From: Candidatus Paracaedibacter acanthamoebae
GTDB lineage: Bacteria; Pseudomonadota; Alphaproteobacteria; Paracaedibacterales; Paracaedibacteraceae
NCBI RefSeq assembly: GCF_000742835.1
Contig: NZ_CP008941.1
Coordinates: 620,001-684,000, forward strand
Length of the DNA stretch: 64,000 nt
Direction of reading: 5' to 3'
Part shown: piece after piece, positions 1-8,391 of the stretch
How positions within the stretch are numbered: the stretch's first letter is position 1
Layout of the letters: every line of letters starts with the position of its first letter
Translations under genes and position numbers: made by a program
Notes under the pieces: model-generated
What the model saw: only the letters and a program-made list of their open reading frames with translations
Told to the model about the DNA's origin: nothing
Database searches by the model: none

Positions 1-439
1 CTGCTGCTCGCATTGCAATAGCATCCAACTTTGATTGGCTGCGGAGATTTAACAGGTCATTCCCTGCTCGACGTCGGCTTACAATGTTTGCATCTTCTGC
101 AGAGCTCACATCAAATCCTCTAGCGGCGAAAAAAGCATTTGTGGAAGCCATATTATTGAGGAGTTCATTACGGATCGCATTGGATTGCTCTGCTGCATTA
201 GTCTCAATGTTGCTGGCTTGCAACTGTTGCCACATTGCACTCATATTAAGGCGATTCGCTGCCATGGAGGATGCTACTCTATTGGCATAGAGGCCCATGC
301 CGGTGTTAACCATTGATCCTGCTCTATTAAGCAATGACAATCCTTTGGCATATCTATTGCCATATCCATTAGGATCCATAGAATCATCCGCCAGGGCTTG
401 TTGCTTGGTGCTAAATATATTTGAGAAACTAAATGCCAT
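1..439 (-). CDS. Phage internal virion protein (partial, runs off window)
   Basis: The open frame starts at an ATG at 437-439 and is still open at base 1, giving about 146 residues of an incomplete protein. It is rich in Ala, Asn, Ser and Met, predicted largely helical, with no membrane segment or catalytic motif. Its ATG overlaps the TAA of the upstream tail-nozzle gene by one base, so the two are translationally coupled. In T7- and BPP-1-like podoviruses, the gene after the two tail-tube genes usually encodes an internal virion or ejection protein; that placement plus composition is the only basis for the call. Confidence 0.5.
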   Translation of the reverse strand, partial: MAFSFSNIFSTKQQALADDSMDPNGYGNRYAKGLSLLNRAGSMVNTGMGLYANRVASSMAANRLNMSAMWQQLQASNIETNAAEQSNAIRNELLNNMASTNAFFAARGFDVSSAEDANIVSRRRAGNDLLNLRSQSKLDAIAMRAA

Positions 440-2790
440 TAGACGCTAGCCTCCATTCTCATTGCTAATACTATCAGTGGTGTTGGTTTTATTTGGGTTA
501 ATACAACTTGCCCATAAGCATCCCAACCTCTTAATCCTTCGATTCGATGAATTCCAGTAAAGACAGGTAACGGTCGATCAAGAAGCTGATCATTGAATCC
601 CCTAAAAGAGACAGGGACATTATTAACGACAGCTGCCGATGTTTGATAGAACCAAACATAACAGCTGGTTATCCGTTTCTTTTCTCCCATCTTTTCTCCT
701 ACTAGTTGGAGAGCTTCAAAGGGCAAGGTCTTTACTATTGGAATGAAATTCAGTCCGATATCGGCGTATTCATTTACAGGCGTTTCCGTCGTAATCTGAC
801 CTCCAACAACCGTTTTATCCTCCAGGTACGCCCCATCGGCAAAAACGTTTACTACTCGTCCTTCCAGATGATCCAGCCCCGTTAATACAGTGGTAGGACC
901 ACCAACTGTCTTTCGAACAGAGCAGTCTCCCATAATATTATAATTGGCTCTTTCAAAGTACTTTACTTGCTGACCATTAATCGTTCGTTGAACAACCACA
1001 TAAATATCTTCTTCATCTGCACAGACAGACGTTACCAATCCATCCGTTGTTGTTAAAGTGAATCCACGGACATTTTCTTCATTAATAAAGACACCATTTG
1101 TTAGTGTTCCATCTGAATTAACTATAAGCAGCATGTCGGCTTCATCGGAACTGGTACTGCGTCTAATATCAAAATCAACTGGCTGTTTGATTAAATGCGA
1201 GGCTAGAATTGAGATATTGCTTGATGTAAATGCTTGCTGATTTTCGTCAAACACTAGTTGGATGATGCTATTACCACCGCGTTGGACAAACATGATTACA
1301 CCATTAGAGACGACCGGCCTTAATCCAAATTCACTACCCACTTCGGTTTGAGGAAAGAAGCTAATAGTCTCCGGAGTAAGAGCAGCACCTCTCGAAAGAA
1401 GCACTGATGACTCACCCCCTGATGTAAATAGGTTCAGTGATCTATGGGCTAGAAGATTGACAATTGGCTCTTCATTGTCGAGGTCACGGTAAAATCCATC
1501 TGAATCTCTAAAAGCTCCTCTATCAAAATCTAAATATTCTCCCAGGACAGAACCTACAATTGTTCGAGGTCGGGAACGCATCCCACCTATAAGCAACCGG
1601 CCTTGAAAGAAGGCAAGGCTCCTAATATAACCTCTCGTTGCTGACCACATAGGTTCAAAGCCACGCTGTATATTCCAATTGTTTGCTGTAATTGGATTGA
1701 CATTATAAAAGGGAACCTCTGTTATCGCTTGAACAACGGTTGGACTTGTATAAGCTGTAATTCGCGCTCTTCCACCATTACCTTCAATAATTTGATTTAC
1801 ATCAGCGGCTGTAAAAGTATTAGCGCCAGCTGTTAAAGTTACCACCCCTATTACTGTGTCTGGCGTCAATGTTGTAGCCGGCAAAGTCTTACTCGGAACA
1901 AAATCATAGTAGGGTATATTCTGTGGTTGCCATGTATTGACAGACCAGTTGTCATCAGCACCCAATCTAGTTATTTCTTGAACATCAAAATCTTCATGAC
2001 ATATTAAGATTTTGTCACCACCAAATGCCCAGTTTATTGTTCTTAATTTATCTTCAGTAATTACAGTTGCCCTAATGTCAGCCTGGAAGATACCATTCCT
2101 ATAAACTGCTATATTCCTATCAGTTAGCAACAAGGCATACCGTTGTCCGATATTGAATTTGTATCGAATCTGTCTATCTTGAGAGATCTCAGCTAACTCC
2201 CTCCAGACGTTAAATTCTCCGATAGAAACTGTAGAGGCTGCTAGATCCGTGGTTCCAATTCTAACAAACCGGAAATACCGGTAAGTTCCATTAACTCTTC
2301 TACGTTGAGTGTTAGCTGTAGTGGATATGGAAATTGCAGATCCAATATTAACCCAGGTTGAATTGTCTACTGATCCTTGGATGAAAAACTCTGTTGCATC
2401 TGTTCCGGCACTCAGGGTGGCGGATACGACATCAACAAAAGCAACGTTTGTTGGAACTCCTAAATCGTATCGAACCACAATATAGGGGTTATTTGTCCCA
2501 ATGGCAGTGGTAGTGGTGAGAAATGTCGTAGGGTTATCATCATTAGCATTTGCTCCTGTACCACCATTTGGAGTGGTGATAACAAGGGTTCCTCCGGCAA
2601 TACGTTCAACTTTATTGTGGACCTTATTCAAATACTCTAATGAATATCTTAATTTAAATCCACCTTCCGGTAAGCAAATCACATTTGTCATTTCAGCAGC
2701 GCCGGCTAGGTAAGCCTCATAATCATTTAAGGCCACAGCTTTTGGCTCTAACCATCCAGCAGTAAATCTATTTTGACGAATTTTTACCAT
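439..2790 (-). CDS. Tail tubular protein B-like (tail nozzle) with inserted discoidin-like domain
   Basis: 783 residues, about the length of T7 gp12-type tail nozzle proteins. The N-terminus (MVKIRQNRFTAGWLEPK) and the repeated beta-rich blades with phrases such as FFQGRLLIGG and SGGESSVLL are typical of this family, which forms the distal end of the short tail. Residues about 95-200 look inserted: DLGVPTNVAFVDV, then FFIQGSVDNSTWVNIG and YRYFRFVRIG, read like an F5/8 type C (discoidin) carbohydrate-binding fold. It directly follows the tail tube A gene, sharing one base, and precedes the internal virion gene. Family call is fairly firm; the domain call rests on motif recognition only. Confidence 0.75.
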   Translation of the reverse strand: MVKIRQNRFTAGWLEPKAVALNDYEAYLAGAAEMTNVICLPEGGFKLRYSLEYLNKVHNKVERIAGGTLVITTPNGGTGANANDDNPTTFLTTTTAIGTNNPYIVVRYDLGVPTNVAFVDVVSATLSAGTDATEFFIQGSVDNSTWVNIGSAISISTTANTQRRRVNGTYRYFRFVRIGTTDLAASTVSIGEFNVWRELAEISQDRQIRYKFNIGQRYALLLTDRNIAVYRNGIFQADIRATVITEDKLRTINWAFGGDKILICHEDFDVQEITRLGADDNWSVNTWQPQNIPYYDFVPSKTLPATTLTPDTVIGVVTLTAGANTFTAADVNQIIEGNGGRARITAYTSPTVVQAITEVPFYNVNPITANNWNIQRGFEPMWSATRGYIRSLAFFQGRLLIGGMRSRPRTIVGSVLGEYLDFDRGAFRDSDGFYRDLDNEEPIVNLLAHRSLNLFTSGGESSVLLSRGAALTPETISFFPQTEVGSEFGLRPVVSNGVIMFVQRGGNSIIQLVFDENQQAFTSSNISILASHLIKQPVDFDIRRSTSSDEADMLLIVNSDGTLTNGVFINEENVRGFTLTTTDGLVTSVCADEEDIYVVVQRTINGQQVKYFERANYNIMGDCSVRKTVGGPTTVLTGLDHLEGRVVNVFADGAYLEDKTVVGGQITTETPVNEYADIGLNFIPIVKTLPFEALQLVGEKMGEKKRITSCYVWFYQTSAAVVNNVPVSFRGFNDQLLDRPLPVFTGIHRIEGLRGWDAYGQVVLTQIKPTPLIVLAMRMEASV

Positions 2791-3404
2791 TAGCTAAACC
2801 TTGCTGCTATTAAGGGATAGCTTGTAATGGGTTCTGAAGGTGCTTGCTTAGAGTTGATAGCCATTGCTTGTCCTACCAGTCCGCCTCTTAAATTATCTTG
2901 AGGTGAGCCCCAAGCTCTATAATACTTATCAGCTGCTAAATCTTGTTTATCTGTGAGGATAGGCGCCAATTTGGCAGCGAACGCCATGACCGCAAATTCA
3001 GTAAAATAAATTGGCCATTTAGAAGGGTCAACGTATTTCTGATAATCCACCCAAAGCTTGTTAACATCAGAATATATTTTATCTTCAAACAGCTCATAAC
3101 GTTTATAAGATTGATAACCGGGGGCGTCAGATTCAAATGCTGCATGAAGCTTTAGCATCCCCACCGGTTGTTGGAACGAATAGTTCCACTCATTTATGGG
3201 TTTATCGGCTAGAAGTCCTAGCCGTTGCTTAAGCATATTGAAGCGCCAAGGATAAACTGAAAGAAGGTAGCTTGCATAATGATCCCATAACTCGCCGCAT
3301 ACCCCGGCTGCTTCAAGATTGCTTTGATCTTGAAAAGAAGAAATTGGCCTCAAGCCCAATTCAAGCAGGGCAAGGGAGCACACACTGAATTTAGTTGAGG
3401 CCAT
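2790..3404 (-). CDS. Tail tubular protein A-like (head-tail adaptor)
   Basis: 204 residues, the usual size of T7 gp11-type tail tube A proteins that connect the portal to the tail nozzle. Recognisable features are the N-terminal CSLALLELGLRPISSF segment, the central VYPWRFNMLKQRL aromatic stretch and a helical C-terminus. It lies between the possible decoration gene and tail nozzle B, the canonical podovirus order, and its stop overlaps the next start. No sign of truncation. Known family role: forms a dodecameric ring below the portal during tail assembly. Confidence 0.8.
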   Translation of the reverse strand: MASTKFSVCSLALLELGLRPISSFQDQSNLEAAGVCGELWDHYASYLLSVYPWRFNMLKQRLGLLADKPINEWNYSFQQPVGMLKLHAAFESDAPGYQSYKRYELFEDKIYSDVNKLWVDYQKYVDPSKWPIYFTEFAVMAFAAKLAPILTDKQDLAADKYYRAWGSPQDNLRGGLVGQAMAINSKQAPSEPITSYPLIAARFS

Positions 3405-3414
3405 ATCTTACTCC

Positions 3415-4023
3415 TTACAGAGTTACTTTGTAGATCACATAGAGAGGCACAGTATTGTCTGATGCACCGTTAGTTGTTGCCCGCAATGCATTACCCACTG
3501 CCAAAACGTTTGCTGCTGTCGGGGTTGAGTTGAAAACACTACCTGGACCAGAACCAACTTGAGTAACTGTGATGTTTCCGTTGGTTACGGCCACACCTCC
3601 AATGGTAATCGCGATCGTGTCGTTAGCTGTCGCGATTGCTCCACCAAGAACTGCTGTAATGCCACCAATTGTGCCAGCAACATTGGAGGTGATTTCAGCG
3701 AAGCTTGCAGTTGAAACATCGTCGATCTTAGTCGTAAGAACTGCAACGCCATCTGCGCCTGCAGCCAAGATAAACCCTGGAATCTTCGCCCCAATAAACA
3801 CTTTGTTTGTACCGGTTATGGCTACAGGTGATGCTGCTAAATCAACAACATGCTGAACCTCAATTGTATCTCCAACCTCAAGTTGGTCAGCGATGGGTAG
3901 GAAATAGTTGTTAGCTGTAATTGTTGCTAGAGTATCAGTCGTCCGATAAGTGTATAATTGAGCGGACTTACCACGACGGGATTGATTCCCAATCTTTCCT
4001 AAACCTTGAATATTAAATGCCAT
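3415..4023 (-). CDS. Putative phage head decoration or minor structural protein
   Basis: 202 residues, strongly beta-rich and Ala/Gly/Thr/Val-rich, with a basic N-terminal tail (GKIGNQSRRGKSAQLYTYRT) and no Cys, membrane segment or enzymatic motif. It sits between the major capsid gene and tail tube A, with 17 and 10 base gaps. A small beta-rich protein next to the capsid gene is most often a decoration or head-fibre protein, but I do not recognise a named family. The function is inferred from position and composition. Confidence 0.5.
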   Translation of the reverse strand: MAFNIQGLGKIGNQSRRGKSAQLYTYRTTDTLATITANNYFLPIADQLEVGDTIEVQHVVDLAASPVAITGTNKVFIGAKIPGFILAAGADGVAVLTTKIDDVSTASFAEITSNVAGTIGGITAVLGGAIATANDTIAITIGGVAVTNGNITVTQVGSGPGSVFNSTPTAANVLAVGNALRATTNGASDNTVPLYVIYKVTL

Positions 4024-4040
4024 TTGTCTTAACTCCTTTA

Positions 4041-4886
4041 CTAGACTACGAGGGTGTCATCGATAGTACCTTGGACGATACCGTCGTTATCAATGTTGAT
4101 TGCTCCGGCAAGGAGCTTACCAGTTACCAACCAAGATGTTTTTTCAGGCACATAATTGATTTCAGTAGATTGAGAAATGCCTTCAGCATAACCGATCGCA
4201 TCTTTGTGCCATGCATAAACTGTCCGATTTGCACCTACTAACGGCAAGCCACCTTCTAAACGTGTTTCAATCATATGGAACTTGAAGCCAACGAATGTGT
4301 CAATTTCTCCGTTAACCAAAGCTCGTACAGAGTTGAAGTCTGAAGATGTTGCTGCTGTTGTCCCTAAAAGCTGTTGTACGCCAGCTGCACTTAAAGCAAT
4401 ATGGCGGTCTGACATAGGCACACCTTTGTCATCTAAAATCTGTTTGTAAGCGCGAAGTTTGCCCATGTTCATGGCATTACTACCACCGACTCCTACTGCA
4501 ACTGTATTAGCGGTAGCTACTGCTAAAGAATTATCTAGAATGATTTGATCCACGCGACGCCCTAAAGCATTGGCGACAGCTAGGACAAGTTCACGATTTT
4601 CATCAAAGTTGACTTGAGCCTGAGCAAATAGATCCGTATATTCAGGTGCAACCCATGACAATAGATTAGCTACTGCTCCTGAATGATCGATATTCATGGG
4701 GGTAACATCGGTCTGGAAAACCCGCTGCTGAGCGAGGCCCTTACCCATTTTAGGAAAACGGTATGTGGAACCATTCACTCCGGTACGTTTTCGTACTGTA
4801 TCTATGAGTTTTGATCCTGATTGATAGGCTTGTTTGACTTCTGCGTCAAACTGAGCGATAAAACTGTTTGGTAATTGTACAGACAT
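4041..4886 (-). CDS. Phage major capsid protein
   Basis: 281 residues. The sequence has the features of an HK97-fold coat protein of podovirus type: an N-terminal helix (FIAQFDAEVKQAYQSGSKL), a conserved RFPKMGKG stretch, a long central helix with NALGRRVDQIIL, and a C-terminal region with AWHKDAIGYAEG and SWLVTGKLLAGA, phrases common in T7/BPP-1-like coat proteins. It follows the scaffold gene after a 218-base gap that carries a promoter-like site, fitting high late expression. Complete and intact. Confidence 0.8.
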   Translation of the reverse strand: MSVQLPNSFIAQFDAEVKQAYQSGSKLIDTVRKRTGVNGSTYRFPKMGKGLAQQRVFQTDVTPMNIDHSGAVANLLSWVAPEYTDLFAQAQVNFDENRELVLAVANALGRRVDQIILDNSLAVATANTVAVGVGGSNAMNMGKLRAYKQILDDKGVPMSDRHIALSAAGVQQLLGTTAATSSDFNSVRALVNGEIDTFVGFKFHMIETRLEGGLPLVGANRTVYAWHKDAIGYAEGISQSTEINYVPEKTSWLVTGKLLAGAINIDNDGIVQGTIDDTLVV

Positions 4887-5067
4887 TAATGCTGCTCCAT
4901 TAAAAGTTAAACCATTGAAATCGCTCTCATTTGGCCTTTGCTCTTAATGGGACTGACTTAAAGCCAGGTAGCCATTGCATAAGGGGTGATTGCTCGGATT
5001 AGCTTGTCCGACAAGCTTAGTCTTTCCTAAGAGCCAGTGGGTCATTTTACCGATTATCCACAATAAA

Positions 5068-5096
5068 ATTATAACATAGTTACGCTTAAATATAAA
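5068..5096 (-). promoter_or_regulatory. Candidate phage promoter upstream of the capsid gene
   Basis: Read on the minus strand, the scaffold-capsid gap contains TGTTATAAT, an extended -10 element (TATAAT at 5068-5073). The -35 position is weak (TTTATA). The gap, 4887-5104, is the largest untranslated space in the phage gene run and also holds short inverted repeats near 4990-5030. A separate promoter for the coat gene would fit its need for many copies. Inferred from motif only. Confidence 0.4.
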
Positions 5097-5104
5097 ATAG
5101 ATGA

Positions 5105-5908
5105 CTACTTGTATACCCGTTCAAAATATTCTTTTACTTTGCGCTGGAGTACAGGATCCTTTTCATAATCAGGCGATGCTAGAATCTTATGAATTTCAGC
5201 TTCAGATGCATGATCTGTTGACTCACCAATACCTGTGGGAATATTGGCAATGTGACCAGATACATTTCTTAAGATGTCTAAGAGTTTAATCTCATTAGCG
5301 GAGACAGGCATATTCACCAAAGTATCAAAGTGTTCTTGATTAATGACGCCTTGTTTCAAGAGGCTACGCCCCCAAGATCTAATGTTCGTGATGATTTGTT
5401 TACCATCCGCGCCAAGTTTCCCTATTTCCTCTTCATACATCTTTTGAACATAAGCTTCACCGAGTTGGGGATTGTAAGCACTAGGATCCTCTTCCTCACT
5501 ATAAGTATCATGTAAATCTTTAATTAAGGAGTTGAATTGTTCTTGAGTCAGACCATTCTTATGAGCAATAGCTTTAAACTGGCCTAATTCTTCCTCGTCC
5601 ATCTCTAAGTCTTCTGCATCTAGATTGTAATGATCGGCAGTTTGAGGGACATTGTGAAATCCTTTGGACAGCTTCTGACGAAGGCTCAAGGCTTTCTGTT
5701 GTTCTTCTTTTAACGCTTTGAGAATCTCATCTGTTTTATAAGCGCCTTCTCCTTCATTCCAGAAGTGATCAGGAATGCCGTCAGGCCGTTCAAACTTTTG
5801 TTTCCCATTTTCTAAAACAACATCTTGATCTTGTACGCTTGTATCTTCAATATCATTCTCTTCTATATCAGTTAGCAAGCTACGCTCTTCTACGATATTC
5901 TCTTCCAT
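5105..5908 (-). CDS. Phage scaffolding protein (T7 gp9-like)
   Basis: 267 residues, very acidic at the N-terminus (EENIVEERSLLTDIEENDIE) and helical, with the motif RPDGIPDHFWNEGEGAYKTD, typical of podovirus capsid assembly scaffolds, followed by coiled-coil-like stretches and a basic C-terminus ending in VKEYFERVYK. Scaffolds of this type line the inside of the procapsid and leave during packaging. It lies between the Bbp19-like gene and the capsid gene, the expected place. Intact. Confidence 0.8.
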   Translation of the reverse strand: MEENIVEERSLLTDIEENDIEDTSVQDQDVVLENGKQKFERPDGIPDHFWNEGEGAYKTDEILKALKEEQQKALSLRQKLSKGFHNVPQTADHYNLDAEDLEMDEEELGQFKAIAHKNGLTQEQFNSLIKDLHDTYSEEEDPSAYNPQLGEAYVQKMYEEEIGKLGADGKQIITNIRSWGRSLLKQGVINQEHFDTLVNMPVSANEIKLLDILRNVSGHIANIPTGIGESTDHASEAEIHKILASPDYEKDPVLQRKVKEYFERVYK

Positions 5909-5913
5909 TTTCC

Positions 5914-6279
5914 CTACCCTTTAGTTGCCATTATAGACCTTGTGATTGCCTCTCTTGGGCAATAATTCTGACCATCCCGCCATATTGCGTAATTTCTAGA
6001 TTGCTCACCATCACATTGAGATGAATATGTAGGTTGATCTAGATACTTATGTTTCCAATATTTTAAAACCCATTGCCCGGCAGATGTGCTGAATGCTTCA
6101 AAGAACATCTTGTTGGTGAAATCGTTTTGCCGTTGGATATTATCCTGGTTGTCCTTTGCTTGAGTTTCAGTATTTCCAAAGGGATCCCATTCTTTTTGAG
6201 AGATATCTGGGCTCACTTCTTTCATGCTGTCATAAATATCTTTGCGTAAATCTTCGAACATATTATTAGGCTGCTGCAC
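5914..6279 (-). CDS. Bbp19-like phage protein
   Basis: 121 residues. The second half (AGQWVLKYWKHKYLDQPTY, then GEQSRNYAIWRDG) matches the pattern of the Bbp19 family, named from Bordetella phage BPP-1, in which a helix-YLDQPTY segment is followed by a short GQR/S motif. The function of the family is not established; it is found between portal and scaffold genes, as here. It overlaps the end of the portal gene by 14 bases, pointing to coupled translation. Confidence 0.6.
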   Translation of the reverse strand: MQQPNNMFEDLRKDIYDSMKEVSPDISQKEWDPFGNTETQAKDNQDNIQRQNDFTNKMFFEAFSTSAGQWVLKYWKHKYLDQPTYSSQCDGEQSRNYAIWRDGQNYCPREAITRSIMATKG

Positions 6280-7813
6280 TGCTCATCCCCGCCATTTCTG
6301 CCATTTGTTGCATTTGTGCTGCTTGTTGAGCTTGCGCCATAAATTGCTCACGCTCTTCCTTGGTTCTTAATAAATCTTGCGTCATGCCACTGTCTCTTGC
6401 CAAAATGTACGGCAAATCTTCCATTTTGTAAGAAGCATTGACAGCTTCTAGGCCAGCAAGAGCTTGTGCTGTTTGAATAGTTTGTATAGTATTTTGCATA
6501 TCAATAATCCCTTGCTCTTTTGCAAGAGGAGATACCACACGGACTTTCAACAACATATTATCAATTGTAATGAGTTCTGGTGGGATATCGCCGAGAACTT
6601 CTTTCTCATACATGATGGTCAGCATATTCTGCCACAACGGCTGTACCATTTCATACTGCAAGCGACCAAAGTAAGACTGGACGTCAATTTGCCTGCTTTG
6701 GCCTCGGAGTGCATATTCTGTGGCAGACCTAACCGCACCAATCTCAGGAGGCATACGGTCATTCATCATGATTGTTTTAATATCGTTCTGTAAATCAGCA
6801 AGCATGAACTGCTGCATATCTAGGTTGCCAGCACCTGGTAACGGCGCAATAGATGGTCCATTAGCGCCGGCATTGCGAGAAACAGGGATCATCATGCCAG
6901 GACTTAAGACAAGCGTATTAGGATTAATGATGTCAGAATCAGCTACAGTGTACATTCCAAATGTACTCATCTGAGCGGAACGAATCATTAATTCTTTGGC
7001 CTTGTTGTACATCTGAAGATCTTCGAGAGCTACGATGACTGGCCCACGTCCATAGGGCTCTCCAGGAACTTTACCAAGGCGAGTAATTACCCATCCGCTG
7101 CGTGACATTACTGATTCGACGAACTTATCCTGCGTGCTGTTATTAAAGACTTCATAGTAGTATTTTTTACCAACTTTATAAGTAACCTCTAATACTTCCA
7201 CATCACAAAGAGGGTTGCTATTGATAAGCCTTTGCATTTCCGCAGATAACCGTGCCGTCGGCCATGTCTCTTTAATTAATGCAGCTTCAATCTTATGCTT
7301 ACGAAAAATCATATAGACACGACCATAACCGTCTTCTACCAAAGTTACTTGTTCTGGGGGTACAGCTGTAAAAATGAAAGGAGCATTATCATCTCCTTCA
7401 CTCACCAACAAGCAAGATGTTCCAACAGCTAAGTCATAATAAGATTCGGAGATTGCAACATTAAAATTTGAAGCATCAAGCATCTCAAAGCCAACTTTAG
7501 TAAAATCGCTGTAGGCTTTATTGAGCTGATCGCTGATTTCTTCAGGGACTGAATCACCAGCTTTTAACTCAACCCACCGCTTGAAAGGAGGAGTTAAGCT
7601 AGCTTGGATATGGTTAACAAACCGATCAACAACTTGAGTTCCTAGGGAAGTATAATTGTTGTAATTCTTCCTCTGACCTGGAACGGGGTTGTTGTACATA
7701 TTCCTGTTAGGAATAGCAATCCTATAGGCACGTTCATACATATCTCTGAAGTTTTCCTTCAGGCTACATGCTTTACTATAACGCTTAAAGATTTGGGGCG
7801 TAGTTTGTCTCAA
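6266..7813 (-). CDS. Portal protein (podovirus head-to-tail connector)
   Basis: 515 residues, matching the size of T7 gp8-type connectors that form the DNA entry channel and nucleate the procapsid. Visible features are the N-terminal RYERAYRIAIPNRN-like region, QVVDRFVNHIQASLTPPFKRW, and the MPPEIGAVRSATEYALRGQ stretch, characteristic of head-tail connector proteins. The last 30 residues are Gln/Ala/Met-rich. Starts within an ATGA overlap with the preceding gene and is followed by the Bbp19-like and scaffold genes, the usual order. Confidence 0.85.
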   Translation of the reverse strand: MRQTTPQIFKRYSKACSLKENFRDMYERAYRIAIPNRNMYNNPVPGQRKNYNNYTSLGTQVVDRFVNHIQASLTPPFKRWVELKAGDSVPEEISDQLNKAYSDFTKVGFEMLDASNFNVAISESYYDLAVGTSCLLVSEGDDNAPFIFTAVPPEQVTLVEDGYGRVYMIFRKHKIEAALIKETWPTARLSAEMQRLINSNPLCDVEVLEVTYKVGKKYYYEVFNNSTQDKFVESVMSRSGWVITRLGKVPGEPYGRGPVIVALEDLQMYNKAKELMIRSAQMSTFGMYTVADSDIINPNTLVLSPGMMIPVSRNAGANGPSIAPLPGAGNLDMQQFMLADLQNDIKTIMMNDRMPPEIGAVRSATEYALRGQSRQIDVQSYFGRLQYEMVQPLWQNMLTIMYEKEVLGDIPPELITIDNMLLKVRVVSPLAKEQGIIDMQNTIQTIQTAQALAGLEAVNASYKMEDLPYILARDSGMTQDLLRTKEEREQFMAQAQQAAQMQQMAEMAGMSSAAA

Positions 7814-8283
7814 CCGAGTGTCCTTCTCATGTTGGGAACACCAACTTCATCTTGAGATAATAAAGAGCGACGGCCTCGTTTACGCTTGGATCTTATTGCA
7901 TCACTTTCTTCCCGTTGAAGCCGTTCAGTTTCTGAATCAGTACGGCGACGTTGTTCAGCATCAATAGCTCTACTTTCATCCAATGCTTGTTGTTGAAGTC
8001 GTTGGTTTTGGCTGTCGGCAGCCCGAGCTTTTCTCATCGCTCTACGCTGTGCTGTTGCTTGGTATCCAGCTGTACCACCAGCAATAGCACCCGCCGGTCC
8101 GCCAGTAAAAAAACCACCAACTGCTCCCGCTACAGCTCCCCCATACTTCTTTACGTCTCTCTCGACTCTTTTAAGGTCTTTCTTAATTCTCCCTATAGGA
8201 TCTTTAATATCACCGACAATTCTTTTACCAGCTCTTTTGGCAAAATTACCTATTTTTTTAAACAGACCCATGAAACACCACAA
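7810..8283 (-). CDS. Small cationic phage protein of unknown function
   Basis: 157 residues with two alternative starts; the internal Met at residue 5 (8271) gives MGLFKKIGNFAKRAGKR and is the more likely beginning. A basic N-terminal half is followed by a Gly/Ala hydrophobic stretch (about residues 48-75) that could insert in a membrane, then a highly charged coiled-coil-like tail rich in Arg, Gln and Glu. The pattern resembles small phage proteins that interact with membranes or DNA at ejection, but I recognise no family. Its stop overlaps the portal start. Confidence 0.55.
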   Translation of the reverse strand: MWCFMGLFKKIGNFAKRAGKRIVGDIKDPIGRIKKDLKRVERDVKKYGGAVAGAVGGFFTGGPAGAIAGGTAGYQATAQRRAMRKARAADSQNQRLQQQALDESRAIDAEQRRRTDSETERLQREESDAIRSKRKRGRRSLLSQDEVGVPNMRRTLG

Positions 8284-8334
8284 ATATATAATTACTTACT
8301 ATTAGTATACCTGTGCTGGTATATTAAATGAATG

Positions 8335-8357
8335 TAATGGTTTAGCATGTACCATTA
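8335..8357. repeat. Inverted repeat in the terminase-portal intergenic gap
   Basis: TAATGGT and ACCATTA, 7-base arms with a 9-base loop, lie in the 108-base gap between the large terminase gene and the following small gene. No T-run follows in the direction of transcription, so it is not a standard intrinsic terminator. It might mark an RNA processing site or operator. Confidence 0.4.
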
Positions 8358-8391
8358 AGGATACAACAAACTATATAAAGTTACTTAAATG

